Shown here piece after piece: positions 25,901 to 39,800 of a stretch of DNA of 64,000 bases. Made by a program: the position numbers and the translations under genes. Under the pieces are notes generated by a model. It worked only from the letters and a program-made list of their open reading frames with translations. It was not told where the DNA came from and made no database searches. Positions within the stretch are counted from its first letter, which is position 1; each line of letters begins with the position of its first letter. This DNA comes from Diphasiastrum complanatum (taxonomy: Eukaryota > Streptophyta > Lycopodiopsida > Lycopodiales > Lycopodiaceae): the NCBI GenBank assembly GCA_029204225.1, contig MU832070.1, positions 24,723-88,722 on the forward strand, in the 5' to 3' direction.

Positions 25901-28900
25901 GATCAAAGTGTATCATGAAGATCATGAACACTGTTGCCAGCTGACCTCTGCAATGCTAGCGAGACCCTTCAGCTTTGGGCCGCATGACCTAGTACGTATG
26001 CATGGGAAAGTTGGTAACCAGTCAGTAAGAGTTATGGTTGATGATGGGGCAACCCATAATTTCATCAACTACACCCTGGTTAAAAAGCTTAAACTACCAG
26101 AAGTACCTAGTCAGCATAGGTACATAGTTTCATTAGCTAAGGGTGAAGATAAAAAAATATGGAAAACTATGGTAAGTAAGTTAAATCTTGGTATTCAGGG
26201 GTACCAAGATGAAATAAACTTTCAGATAATGCACCTGGATTGAACAGACATTGTTCTCGGGAGAGATTGGCTCTACAGTTTAGGACCTTCCCTCCACAGA
26301 AACTATCAGGAGAACACCCTCAGCTTTCAGCATAAAGGCCGAGAGATCCAGTTGCATGGGGAGCATGATGTTCCCAACAGCCCTATGGTCTGCAGTTCAG
26401 AGCTCTGTCAGCTAATCGGAGACGAAGACCATCAGGTATTCTTATGTGACTTTCAGTTTATTCCTGAAGTTTCTATTTCCAGTTCTATTCAGCAGAAAAT
26501 CAGTAAATTAGAAACTTTATTGTCTAAATTTAAAGATGTTTTTCCTGAAGATTTGCCACATGGTTTACCACCTAGCAGAGAGGTAGATCATGTAATAAAC
26601 CTAGTACCAAGTACAGCACTTGTTTCTAAACCTCCGTATCGGGTCAGCCGAACAGAGGATGAAGAAATAACTAGGCAGTTAACAGATTATCTTGGGAAAG
26701 GCCAAATTCAGACCAGTAGTTCACCATGGGCCTCACCAGTCCTATTGGTGAAAAAGAAAGAGGGGTCTATGCGTCTTTGCGTAGATTACAGAGCCCTCAA
26801 TAAAGTCACAATTAAGAATAAATACCCTATGCCTCGGGCAGACGAGTTGTTTGACCAACTCGACGGGGCTAAGTTTTTCAGCAAAATAGACCTCAGATCG
26901 GGATATCATCAAGTCCGTATAAAATCGGAAGATGTCTTGAAAACAGCTTTTAGGACTCGTCATGGTCATTATGAGTTTAAGGTGATGCCATTTGGGCTCA
27001 CAAATGCTCCAGCTACCTTTATGACCTTGATGAACAGTGTCCTCAGACCATACTTGGGTAAGTTTGTAGTCGTATTTTTAGATGACATCCTCGTCTACAG
27101 CAAAACGAGGAAGGAGCATCTAAAACATCTCAGAAAGGTGTTTCGACTACTCAGAAAGCATAAGCTTTATGCTAAACAATCCAAGTGTGAATTCTTCGTT
27201 GAAGAAGTAGCATATTTGGGTCACATTATCTCTTCAGATGGGATTAAGATGGACCCGGCCATACTCAGTTGGCTGAGACCTCAGAATATTTTGGAACTTC
27301 AGATCTTTCTTGGTTTGGCGGGATATTACAGACGATTTGTCAAGGAATATGCTCAGATAGCAGTTCCTATGACAAATCTTCTTAAGGGGAAGGGAAAGGA
27401 GTTCATTTGGGAGTCCGCACAGCAGGAGAGCTTTGATGCTCTCAAAACAGCCTTAGCTACAGCACCAGTTTTAAAAGTCGTCGACCCCAATCAGCCATTT
27501 GTGGTCGAAACAGATGCTAGCGACTTTGCAGTAGGTGCTGTGCTAACTCAGGGTGGACGACCAGTTGCGTTCGAGAGTAAAAAACTCGAGCCAGCTCAGA
27601 CTAGGTACAATGCCTATGAAAAGGAACTCTTTTCTATAGTCCATGCCCTTAAGACTTGGAGGCATTATTTGTATGGTGCCAACTTTGAGGTCCTGACAGA
27701 CCATGAGAGTCTCAGATACCTTTGCAATCAACCTAAGCTTAGAGGTCGGAAAGCTCGTTGGGCAGAGTTGATGCAAGAGTTTGACATGTCTATCAGATAT
27801 AGACGTGGAAAATTCAATACAGTAGCAGATGCCCTTAGCAGAATGCCTATGATAAACGAGCCGAGTTTTACTCAGATTCGTAATGAGTTACTCGAGTCCT
27901 TGAGAGGGAAATGCCAGCATGATGCATTCTTCTCTACTATCTGGAATTCAGTCCAGAACAGACAGTTACAGACTCCTAAACAAGTTCCCGGGGCTGGTGC
28001 CAGTTCATCCAAGAATATGGCAGCTTCCGTTGAGGATGATGATGAGTCCGAGTATACGTCGTCAGATGACGTTGAGGATTCTGAGCCTGTATTACCCAAG
28101 CAAACCCCAGTGGTTGAGGGTCAGTTGACTCAAGGATTGAAATGGAAACAGTATTCCATTCAGGATGAGTATTTGCTCTATAGAGATAGAGTATGTGTCC
28201 CCAATTCAGAGGATTATAGGCAGCAGGTCCTATATGAATGTCATGACAATCCTAGTGCGGGACACCCAGGCATACAGAAGACCTATGAGCTTCTTCGTAG
28301 GCAATTTTTCTGGCCCAGTATGAAAAAGGACGTCCACCAGTATGTAACCAGTTGCTAGAAATGTCAAGTAAATAAAGTAGAGCGTTTAAAGGCAGGAGGG
28401 TTGTTGCATCCCTTAGAAATACCAGCTGGTAAATGGGAGAGTATCTCCATGGATTTTATAGTAGGCCTGCCTAAATCCCAAAAGGGTAATGACGCTATAT
28501 GGGTCACAGTTGACCGTCTGACCAAAATGGCTCATTTTATTCCGACCAAAACAACCGTTAGAGCTCCAGAGTTAGCGAGGTTGTTTGTAGACGGGCTATT
28601 TAAATTGTACGGTCTACCTTCCGGCATAGTCAGGACCGAGACAGTAAGTTTACTGGAAATTTTTGGAGGGCAGTATTCCATCATCTCCATACTAAACTTA
28701 ATATGAGTACCACTGACCATCCACAGACGGACGGTCAAACAGAAAGGGTAAATCAAGTGCTGGAGGATATGCTTCGTGCATACGTCAGCAAGAAGCAGAC
28801 TAATTGGGAGGAGTATCTCTCGATATTAGAGTTTGCTTACAACAGTACCAAACATTCAGCTACGGGATACAGCCCATTTATGCTGATGTACGGTTTTCAG

Positions 28901-30761
28901 CCACGCTCACCCACAGCTGTAGGGTTTAAACAAGAAAAAGTTGAAGCAGCCAGAAACTTTTTAGAGGACCTAAACCAGATGATAGAACATGCTAAGCGTA
29001 GCATTAGGCAGTCCCAGGATCGAGCCAGGCATTATGCAGATCCACACAGACGGGATGTGCAGTTCTCCACTGGTGAGAAAGTCTACTTGAGAGTTCCAGT
29101 TGACTCTAAAACCCTCAAATCAGGAGTGTGTGCTAAGTTGTCTCCAAGGTATTGTGGTCCCTTTACCAGCAGTAGGAGACTAGGCGAGGTCACCTATGAA
29201 CTAGAACTCCCACACAGCAGTAAGGTTTTTCCAGTCTTTCATGTAAGTCAGTTACGAAAAGCCTTAACCAGATCAGACAATCTGGTAGGGGACAGTGTTC
29301 TGGTTCTCCCATTGGATCCTCAACAACCTCCACATGAACCAGAGGAGATTCTTGATAGTAGAGAGACGTAGACTCGTCATACTCTATACCGAGAATATCT
29401 GGTTAAGTGGAATGATCAGCCTGTTGAGAATGCCATTTGGGAAAGAGGCAGCGTCCTTCGCAAGATTTTTCCAGACTTTGTCTTAGAGGACCAAGACGGT
29501 TCTTAAGGGGGAGGGAGTGTTACAAGCTCGTAACGAGTGCCGAACCCTAGAGAACACAGATAGGTCAGATACCACAGTCAGGGTCGTGTCCAACGTACAT
29601 GACCAACAGGGCAAGACAGTGTGAGTAGTGTGCCCCAGCACGGTCCATAGCCATGGCGGGCCTAACACAGCCTAGGGACCCTGTCAGCAGGATAGGGCCC
29701 CCAGTTGGGTCCCGACGTGCAGTCGGCCACGTCAGTGCCACGTGGCCGACACTGGGCAGTAGCGTGCTACCAGTCCTCACACTGGGCTAGGAGGGGCTTA
29801 CTCTATATCAGGGAGTAGGCAAGGTTGGGTGGATCAGTTAGTGTTTGCCCTACTGTGGTGTTTGGATCTATTACAGGTAGTAACTTCTCCCTCCCCCCCT
29901 CCGATTTACGAACCAACGCCAGCAACAGATGAGCTGCGCTCACTCGTACGAATCCCGAGGTAGAGTAATAGCTCGGATTCCGAGGCACAGATTTGTGAGC
30001 CAGAGAATTTGAGCTCCAACTGCGTGCTGGGTGGATAAAAGGTAAACAAAAAAAAATTGTTTGAAAAGAAACCCTGTTCCGTGGACCAGACCGTAGGTAA
30101 AAAAGGGAGGCGCTTGTACTACGTGCCGACCTTACCATAAATTTTTCTTTTTTTTCCCACGCTTATGTGATGTGGGTCTGCCCACAGGACCTCTTCTGAG
30201 CCAGGCGCTCCAGCCAATGTTGTGTCGAATCGCGATTCATTGAAAGAACCGCGATTTGAAAGACCTTTTTGAAAAGGTCCGGTTCGAACCGTTTTTTCAG
30301 TTCGAACCATTTTTTAAAAAAAAAAAAAATCGTCCTCGCGACTTTCTACTCGCGACTCCTCCTCGCGACCTCCTGGGACTTGCATGCTCCTCGCGACTCC
30401 TCCTCGCGACCTCCTGCTCCTCGTGACTCCTCGCGACCTCCTGGGACCTGCATGCTCCTCGCGACTCCTCCTCGCGACCTCCTGCTCCTCGCGACCTCTT
30501 GCTACTGATCCTTGCGACCTCCTGGGACCTGCAGCCTGCTCGTTACCTCCCCGGCCCCCCTGCTCGTTACCCCCCCTGGGCCCTGAAGCTTCCCAGATTT
30601 CCGCGCCTGAGAGAGAGAGATATCCGAGACACTGGACAGATTCCAGAATATAGATCTTGTCTTGAAGCCTGCAGAAGATTGCACTATGCTGGAGCCCTGA
30701 CAAATTATCTTATTCCGGTGTCTAAAACAGATGTGGATAGATCCGCGAGTCTGGAGAGAAA

Positions 30762-30805
<44 letters not shown>

Positions 30806-33800
30806 GGAATTGTGTGTCTCACGTGTGGCTGTTCAGTGTGTGTTCAATGTGTGTGACTGTTGACAAATGTGTGAGTGTGTGTGTGTTAAATGTGTGACAA
30901 TGTGTGTGTGTGTTTTGTGTGTGTGACATGTGTGAATAGATTTTTAAGTTAAAAGAGTGTGTTTGAGTCTTTGAGAGAGAGGGAGGTAGACTTAGGGGTG
31001 GGTGTGTGTGTGTGTGTGGAGGGAGGTCCGAGGGAGAGTTAGCCTTTAGGTGTGTGAGTGAAAAATCAGAATTTCGGAGGGGGACCCGGGAGAGAGACTA
31101 GAATCTAGATAGTAGATACCATGCCGAGAGAGAAGGATCCCTTGTGGGATCATGTGACAGTTGCTTCTAATTATGGCGCCTCAGGCACTAAGAGGTGGAC
31201 TTGCAAGTATTGTGGCAAGGAATACACAGGTGGCCCCACTAGAATAAAGGCACACCTATTGCGTCTACGTGGTTATGAGATCGCAGGTTGTGAGCGAGCA
31301 CCTGACTCATTGATGATACTTGCACCTCCATCTACGGCTACCTCGGAGGGTCATCATTCGCCCACAGGTTGGTGAATCGTGATCGTAAATTGTAATCAAT
31401 GATTCAGAATTCTGAAGCTGTTAATAGTTATAACTTATAAATCCATTATCCTGTGTTGAGATTCCTGTCACCGGAGTTATTGACAATTGAAAGTTGTTGC
31501 TAGATGCTAAATAGAAAATATTTGCATTGATGATTGTGTTGTATAATTCATTGCATAAGCCATATCGTATGTACTTTGACATTACTACAATCTACAGACT
31601 ACTACAGTCTACCACGATTCATCTATCTCCACTGTAATTTGTCGTAGATTCTAGAATCTAGATAGTAACTAATGATTTGCGGCCATTGGCAATGTGCAAC
31701 AGTTCCAACGGGCCCTTCCACATCACAGGGTCAAACTCAGAGTCAGAGTGATGCGGTGGCACCATTGTCACAAGGCTCTTCTCAAGCCCAGAGCCGTACT
31801 GGTACACTTCTTAGGGGTAGAGATGTGTATCTGGCATCCTTTCAGCAAAGTAACAAGGACATAGCCACTGTATCTGTCAATGTTTCGAGGGCTCGTTTCA
31901 TACGTCGTTTCGAAACGCGTTTGAAACGACTGGTTCTGGTTCGAAACGGGATTTTTTTTTTAGGGTTTTTTTTTTTTTGAATGTGTTTTTGAGGGTTTAC
32001 ACATAGGATTCAGTATGTGGTCACTGCCAACTGGTCACGACTCAGTGCTCACTTGACACTTTCCTCAGTCAATTGTTGATATTGTCACCATTCATCATAC
32101 ATATTACAGTCTCAATTTTCAAACATCCAAGAACTTCCAAAAATTGTAAAGTTTAAACAGTAAAGTTACAAACTAATAACTATTATCTATAGAAGTTAGA
32201 ACTTTCAACTTTCAACTTACTACTTACTACTTAGTACTTAGAAGTTACTAGTTAGTACTTACAAGTTTGAAGTTACAAGTTACAAGTTACAAATTACAAA
32301 TTACAATGCACTGACCAGTGACCACTAACTTGGAAGTAACTTCAAGTTGGCAGAGGGCACTAAGTTCTAACTTCTAAGTAGTAAGTAGTAAGTTCTAACT
32401 AGTATTAAGTAATAAGTAACTACTAACAATTTTGAATTTACAAATCAGACTTCAGTGAATCACAAATTACAATTCAAGAGCCAAAAGTTTAAACGTTAAA
32501 GTTTAAAGTAAACTGTAAAAGCAATGATGCTATCAATAATCATGCTGCATAAATAACAAGAGTGTCAAGCGTGGCCTCGGCCCTCAAGGATCAAGCCTGA
32601 GGCCCCATGAGTCTGAAGTCAACTGTCATATGTAAACAGTAATATGTATAACTACTATGCTAGAGCCCTCAGCCTAGAGTATGCCACTAATAACTATCAT
32701 CTATGATCTATGCTGAGCAGTGAGTACTGAGCACTGAGTGCCCCCCCCCCCCCCCCCCCAATGCCCATCCAGGCTCTAGCCTCTAGCTGCCCGCCTCGGA
32801 TGTTGTCGTCGTGGAGGCACTGGCATGTCCTCAGGTTCAATGTCATCCTCCCCATCATCATAGTCACCCTCATCCTCCTCATCCGATCCCTCACCCTCAG
32901 TGGTGGATTCCTCATCTGAGTCAGAGCTAGAGGGACTCTCAGAGGTGTCTGAGACTGCTGCATGGCTCGGGCCCTCTCCTGCGCTCCTGGTCCTCTGTGC
33001 TGAAGCTCGAGTGGTAGGCCCTGCGCAATGCACACAAGGAAATTCACCAAGAATCATGCCATGTCTACAACCTCCTTGACCCAGGGTAATCTCCCAATGT
33101 CTTCAACTAGGAGGTCAAGACAATGTGCAACACATGGACTCCAGAAAATCCAAGGGTACTTCTCATTCACCATCTTCCCCATGGCAACACAATTGGACGC
33201 GTTGTCCGTGACAACCTGCATTGGAATTCCGACAATGGTCGAATCATAACTCATGAACAATGAACATTCACCATTGAGCATTCCGGAAGCAAATGCAAAT
33301 GCAAATTGCAAATGTAAATGGCAAGTGCAAATTGCAACGTTCAAAACAATAATCACGATTCACAAAATGTAAGTTGTCACTTGTAACTTACTAAGTTCTA
33401 ACTTCAAAGCTGAGAGCTCAATGTCGAAAGTTTTAAAGTTGAAACTTGAAAGTGGCAAGTGGCAAGTGCATACCTGGACAACATTCTCTTTTCCGACCTC
33501 CTCAATGGCCTGTGAGATGTACTCAAACAATCTCCTGCCATCCAATGCCATGCCTAAGACACCAATATATTCACAAGATGGCGCCTCCTTGCATCGGTCC
33601 AACCATCTGATATTATAGTGCATCCAAACCTAAAACATTCAACAACACTTTCAAGTTTCAACTAACTAAGTTGCAACTTGCAATTTGCAAATTTGGAGAT
33701 TGAAATTTCAAAGTTAGAAACTTCAAACTTGAAAGTACTAATTTCTAAAGTAGTAAGTGGCAAGTGCAAAGGTTTTGAAGATGTAAGGTAACAGGTTACA

Positions 33801-36800
33801 GGTATACCTCGCCCATGACTTTCTAATGGGCTGTAGGTCAGCATCCACGGACTGCCGCTCAGCATGTAGCTCTCTCGTCCTCAGCTGCTCCATGGTCGGG
33901 CCCTCCCACTTAACACCGATACGAGATACTGCTTGCATCATATCCCTCCATGCAGGGGTCTGTGCCACATGAAAAGGGAGGTCACACAAGTAAAAGCACC
34001 TCCTAATAGCAATAGCAGTTGCATCCATGTGCGACTGCTGGAAGGCTGTCACAAAAACATCCCTGCCTCTCACATGTCCTCTACCCCGTCCCCTAATAGT
34101 GCTACCAATAGCACTACTGCCGGCCCCACCAACTGGCACTACAGGAGTCTCTCCAGAAGAAGGTGGAATGGATGCTGCAGCGGAGCTAGTGCCAGCTACA
34201 TGTGCCGGCTGCGATAGGGAATCTCGGTGCTCTGCCGCACTTGTAACAATAACATTGGTGTTACAACTTACTACTAACTAGTTACGCAGCAGGCTTTAGG
34301 TAATAAATTATAGTCACTGGTCAGTGAGAGAGCTCAGGGAACAATCACTAATTACTTAATACTCATTAGTAAATTGTAATCAAAGTTTAAAGTTATAGAA
34401 TAAACTTTTAAGTTTTAGCTTTAGATCAAATTTCAAATTTCCAATTAATGTCATTGATCAAACAAGATTCAGGAATCACCTGTGCCTGAAGTAGTGGCAA
34501 GAGAGTCGACCCCGATCCCGTTAATCCTCAGTGACTCTGGGGCCTGAGTGCAAACGGTGATCACATATACTCGAAGACGTAAAAGATGCACCTTGATTCG
34601 AACGGGGCCACCTCCATAAGTGTTCCCGCAATACTTGCAAGTCCACTTCTTCGTGCCTGATGTGCCATAAGCTGAATTAAGGGTGACGTGATCCCATAAG
34701 GGATCCCACTGTCTGGGCATTGCTAATAGCTATCTAGTGTCAACAAAACAATAACTGTATTAAATTCAGACTTCAAATTAAAAACTAATCCTAAATTCTA
34801 ATTTCAAAACGGTAAACCTATGCTCTAAGTTCTAACCTCAATCTATCCCTATCCTCTCTCTCTCTAGACTCTCTCTCTCTCAATCTCACACACACACACA
34901 CACACATGTCACGACAGTCTCAAGACTCACACACACACACCACACAATGATTTTCAAATTTTATAGGGTTGAAGAAGAAATAAGAGAAAAGTGGCAAGCC
35001 AGGTGGGAGTGGTTCCATCAGCCGCTACACGCTATGGCTTGTATTTTTCATCCTCTATGGAGGAATGAAGATCAGTTCCATGATGCAGAGCTCCGACAAG
35101 GATGGCGCACATACATTGAGAGGGTCTATCCTGATCTTGTCATGCAGGATTCACTCAGGGATGATCTTAATGTCTTCAGGTATAAGTCCTTAGTCATGAC
35201 AATTCTCTAACATTTGTTATTTTTTCAAGTCCTTTGTCTTTCTTGAATCCCAATGAAGTGAGTGGCCACATTGTCACACTCGGCACTCACTCATGAATGA
35301 TCTTCAATGTGCATTGTCACAACTCAAGTGTGCACTATACAGGCGTGAGGCTCTTGAGTTTGGGTGTCCAGGAGCGCGGTTCAGAGAAGGACAACTGCGC
35401 CCTGTTTCATGGTCGGACAAGTATGGGGGTGATTGTCCTCAATTGCAAAAGCTCGCCATACGCATTCTCTCATAGGATTGCACATCGAGTGCATGTGAGA
35501 GGAATTGGAGTTTGTTCTCTCTGATTCATACGAAGAGGAGGAACAGGCTTAGTGTTGCACAATTAGACAGGTTGGTGTATGTGCACGCCAATCTGCGGCT
35601 TCTGAAGAAGATGAAGGGGGGTGGGGCGAGGGAGCCTATGCAAGTAAATTGTACTTTGATAGTTGCAATTGTGTTTGAACATTGAAATTTGAATCCTTAG
35701 TGACATTCTGAATGTGTTGTTCTACTGTCTACATACTGCAGGTAAATCCAGATGACATTCATGTGACAAAGGTTCCAGAACTACCACCAAGGTCACAGGA
35801 GGTAGAGGACGTGTATGCACTACTCTATGATGACGCCATGCAGTTTGCAGGTGAATTTCAAGTTCCACTTTCAAGCTTTGAAATTTGAATTAGCCCTTGA
35901 GCCTTGAGGCTTGGGCCCTCGCAAGTTGGTCCTTGCCACTTGGAAGTTTGAACTTTGAGCTCCATCCCATGTTCTAAGTAGTAACTAGCTTTAGAAATTA
36001 GAATTGAAACTTGTGATTGTGAATTGTAACCCTTTGCCAATCTCTGCGTGCAGGACCTACCACTCGGGCTGCTGCACGTCGCAGGACAGGGGGAGAGGCT
36101 TCCAATTCTCGAGCCCACGAGGACGAGGAGCCACTAGAAGACGAAGACGACGCAGAGACCTCGGAAGATGAAGCTGACAGCGAGGATTCCTCAAAGCATG
36201 AGACTGATCCATCTGATGATGCTAATAGCATTGATGAGGATCCTGCTCCTGAGCCTGCACGTACGAGGTCACAGCTTCCACGGGTGACTAGGAGGAGGCT
36301 ACGTTAGGCTTTAGTGACTAGTCTACCTTAGGGGGACTCAGGAGACTGGCCCATTTGTATTTACTATTTAGTATTTAGTATTCTGGTTAGTTTATAGAAA
36401 TTAGGAGTTGAATTTGAACTTTGAAGTTTTAAGATTATAAACTTGAGCAGCGTTACTACCATTTGGCATTTATGGATGAGTTAAAACTACATATATGATT
36501 CAAGACTCAGGTAACAAGTTTACATTTTGGTAATGTTCAAATGTGGAATGTTTCAATTATCAATGTTGAATGTCGCATGGGATTTGTACTCACAGACTAC
36601 GGCAAGTTGTAAGTTGTAACTCAAGGGTTAATAATTAGAAGTTAGTACTTACTACTTAGTATTGTAACTTGTTACTTGTAAGTTGTAAGCTTTTAGAAGT
36701 TAGAACTTAGTACTATAATCTATTACTTGTTAAAAGTTACACAAGGTGATGATGAGAATGACACTCATCGTCATACCAAGGGGGTCATACTGATCATTGT

Positions 36801-39800
36801 ATACATTGTCATTTTCGTGAAATTTGAATCATTAAACATTTACTAATTTTCAACTAACTAACCATGCACATGGTACATTGGAATATGACATATGTAATAT
36901 GTATGATTTGAGTCGTGACATAATGTTTTAAAAAAAAACCCTAAAACCGATTCGCCGGTTCGAACCTGGAGAAGTCAATTCTTTCCCGATTGTGGCAGCT
37001 CCTGGGGCAGCTATGGGAGGTGTTGGGAGAGGGCCGCAACCTGTAGTGCAAGTCTTCATCGACAATGCTAGCGATTCCATGGGTGAGCTTTTGGAGAGAG
37101 ATTGTCCTCTACCATTGTGTGGACCCGGTGCGCATACACGACATAGGAGGCCTCCCTTGGGTTTCCAACATCACATTCAGTGCCATCTTCTTGGTCACAT
37201 TTGTGAGCAAGAAGAAGAGGGCCCTTGCCATTTTCATGACATACAGCCCATTGGATCTAAACAGGCCAGCACCCATGCGCTTTGCCTACCACTTTGTCAA
37301 GTTGGAGTTGTTGCTTTGGGTTCGATCTGCATTGCACCAGATGGCAGCTAGCCATGAGTTCACACACTGGCATCATAGCAACAAGCCAACTGCACTTAGA
37401 TTGTACATGATTGTTTTGGAGATAATTTTTGGCGACATGCAGAGTAGCTGATTGAGGTCCTGCAGCCAGTGCACCATGTGCTAAGGTTGGTTGGTCGAGA
37501 GGGTTCTACACTTGACCTCATTTACCAAGTTATGGATAGGATTGAAGAGACCCATCAACAATCACTTTTTGATGAGCAAAGGTATACTTTTTTGTAATAT
37601 GTTTAGTGCACTTTTTGTAGAAGTGTTTTAGCATTGTTGAGTTGTTTTTTCTATAGTAAAATATTCAATTTTTTGGTTTTTGTAGGATGTAAGCTATCCG
37701 AGAGAAGTGGCTTGACAAGTGGAGTTTCTTCCAAAAGCCCATACACACAATTGCTCATTTGCTTCACCCTATGTGGGCTACTGGAGCCCTACGCACAAAC
37801 ATCGAGCTTGTGGATAGCCGGAGGACATACACACAAAATGTGTATCCAGGTTAGGGTTGTCCCACAATAGGGCTATCTAGCCCATCTTGTTTTCACAACC
37901 TGTGCAATCGTCAACATTTTTTGTGTGCTTTATAGAATCTGACAATGTCCCTTGTCTTGGTGCAGGTCATGGCCCCTTGTTGCGCAGGATCAAGAGATAG
38001 AAGTTGGATTTTGTGCACAAACAGAAATGTTTCATTGGATCGCAAGGCGAGTATGACAAGTTTTTGCCACAGCTACTCCCATGGTGGAGTTTGTTGGGCA
38101 AATCTTCCCTAGAAATTACTGCTCTTGCCACTCGCATCCTTGCTCAGAATTGTTCCACTATGGCTTGTGAGCGAGCACTTGGTCTCTTATGCACACGAAG
38201 AGATGCAACAATCTCAACATTCTCTAACTAGACAGATTGGTTTACTACATCACCAACCTGAGGCTAGTCAAGCACATGCAAAGTGATGGTACGCCTAGGC
38301 AGGAATCCCAAGGAGTGCCTTAGATCGATAGACGCTGCAACACGCCATATACAGATAAAGGCTAGAACCAATGATGAGATATTTTCATAAGATCCTTGCG
38401 GGAGTTGGCACGACATGATAGAGAGGCAGCCCAAGACTACTAGGTCCATGGCTAGGGCTGACATTGAGGATGTAGGAGAGGAGGGTGGGGAAGAGGCTGA
38501 GGGAGATGAGGTCCATCAGTGACAGTGATGAGGAGGAATCTTATCTGATCATGATGCCTCGAGTCATAGGGATTTAGGGTATAATTTCATGTCACATGAC
38601 TCTATGATTCCATTGTCCATCTATTAGACTCATGTACTTGGCCATTAGCCCACTCTTGGATATATATCAAAAGGTTATGACATATTGATTATTCTCATGA
38701 GGCATGTTTAGAATGTGGATCATTTTCCATGTTTTAGTATCATATGAATTGTAATTACATTAAAGTTGGGTATGCTAAGGGCTTCGTATATGCTTTGTAT
38801 GACCTGTTTAGTATGTGTCATTGCACCATATCTGATATCAGTTTGTTAAGTTTAGAATTCTTTAAATGCTAGCCTCTAGGCTAGCTTACGAATGGTAGTT
38901 TGCTGCATTGCCCTAATTTTTTGGATGGTAGTTTGCTTGTTCCTCTTTGGTCATTCTCAATCAAACTACAAATCTGGGTTCCAATAATTGTGATGTTACA
39001 AAAAAGTTGCTAACTCCATATTAACTCGTTACCATGTAGGATTGTAAAATATCACCTAAGAAAATAAACCGGAGTTTGTACTGTAAAAAAATTAAAACAA
39101 AATGCATCAATGATCACTAATAGAGTGAATTAGAGTTTCCAAACTTTCGCAATTTTTTTTTGAATTATTTTACAACCTATATGGGTGTTTTTTTCACCGC
39201 CGTAACACATGCATGAAAAAAAAAAACCAAATAAAATAAAATAAAAGATAAAAAGAAAAAGAAAAGCACAAAACACACAGTGAGCCGATCCAAAACACTG
39301 GGCATCTATGATATGAAGCATGAAGCTACTGAATTTTAAATTGTGGTTATATTTGGATTTGAATTCTGATAGGTTTAGTCAGGTATTGTGAACACTCAAG
39401 AGTCAACACTTGAGATTGGCCATTACAATGACAACTATGTATCATTTAAGTAGTACTAAGAGGTAAAGTATGTGAAAATGCAACACAAATTGCTGTTTTC
39501 TAGTTTCTTAACCATTTCTTGCCAAAAACCTGGCATTTAAAAAATTAAACCGACTCTTTACGTTTCTTTCCAAAGCCTCATTTCTGAACCACCTGAGCTG
39601 CCAATTCTTCCAATTTTAAAAAGGCCGAATCTGAAAAGGTGGGAAACCTTGATTTTCTATATGCAATAGAAACCTATTGGTGATTTTTAACACATAATGT
39701 CCATGGGCATGTGGCATCATACTCTTATAGAAGCATATTGGTATAGTAGTAGATCCATGTTGTTGAGTAGCAATGTACTTCATGCATTAGGCATCATGAA

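Larger units (their letters stand above)
23465..29880 (+). mobile_element. Complete Ty3/gypsy retrotransposon in intron 3
   Basis: The element is bounded by two 358-bp LTRs and a 5-bp target duplication GGTAG (23465-23469 and 29876-29880). The order is LTR, tRNA-Met primer site, leader, gag, protease, reverse transcriptase, RNase H, integrase with a chromodomain-like tail, polypurine tract, LTR. By hand alignment the LTRs differ at seven of 358 positions (about 2%), so the insertion is recent. The reading frame carries four internal stops and one frame change, so this copy cannot encode its full polyprotein. It is antisense to the host gene. Confidence 0.95.
31121..36307 (+). pseudogene. hAT transposase A (BED finger and hATC end)
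   Basis: Exon 1 starts [12 protein letters not shown] and encodes a BED-type zinc finger ([20 protein letters not shown]), with a likely donor CACAG/GTTGG at 31367. A second exon follows (about 31693-31880: [17 protein letters not shown]) and stops abruptly. The gene resumes at about 34963 ([19 protein letters not shown]) and continues through the C-terminal dimerisation domain ([20 protein letters not shown], about 35485-35545) to an acidic tail ending VTRRRLR then TAG at 36305. The central part (DUF659 and catalytic region) is missing and hAT copy B sits in its place. A single TAG at 35473 interrupts the dimerisation domain. The product would have been a DNA-binding transposase; this copy is dead. 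Confidence 0.75.
30280..36970 (+). mobile_element. hAT element A with a nested inverted hAT element
   Basis: The left end has GGTTCGAACCG at about 30281 followed by an A/T-rich run. The right end has CCGGTTCGAACC near 36955-36966 preceded by A-rich sequence and AAACCCTAAAACC, so the termini are inverted repeats of at least 11 bp. The flanking octamers (GAAAAGGT and GAGAAGTC) are only partly alike, so the exact ends are uncertain. Inside are 5' and 3' parts of a plus-strand hAT transposase gene, split by a minus-strand hAT copy. Confidence 0.6.
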
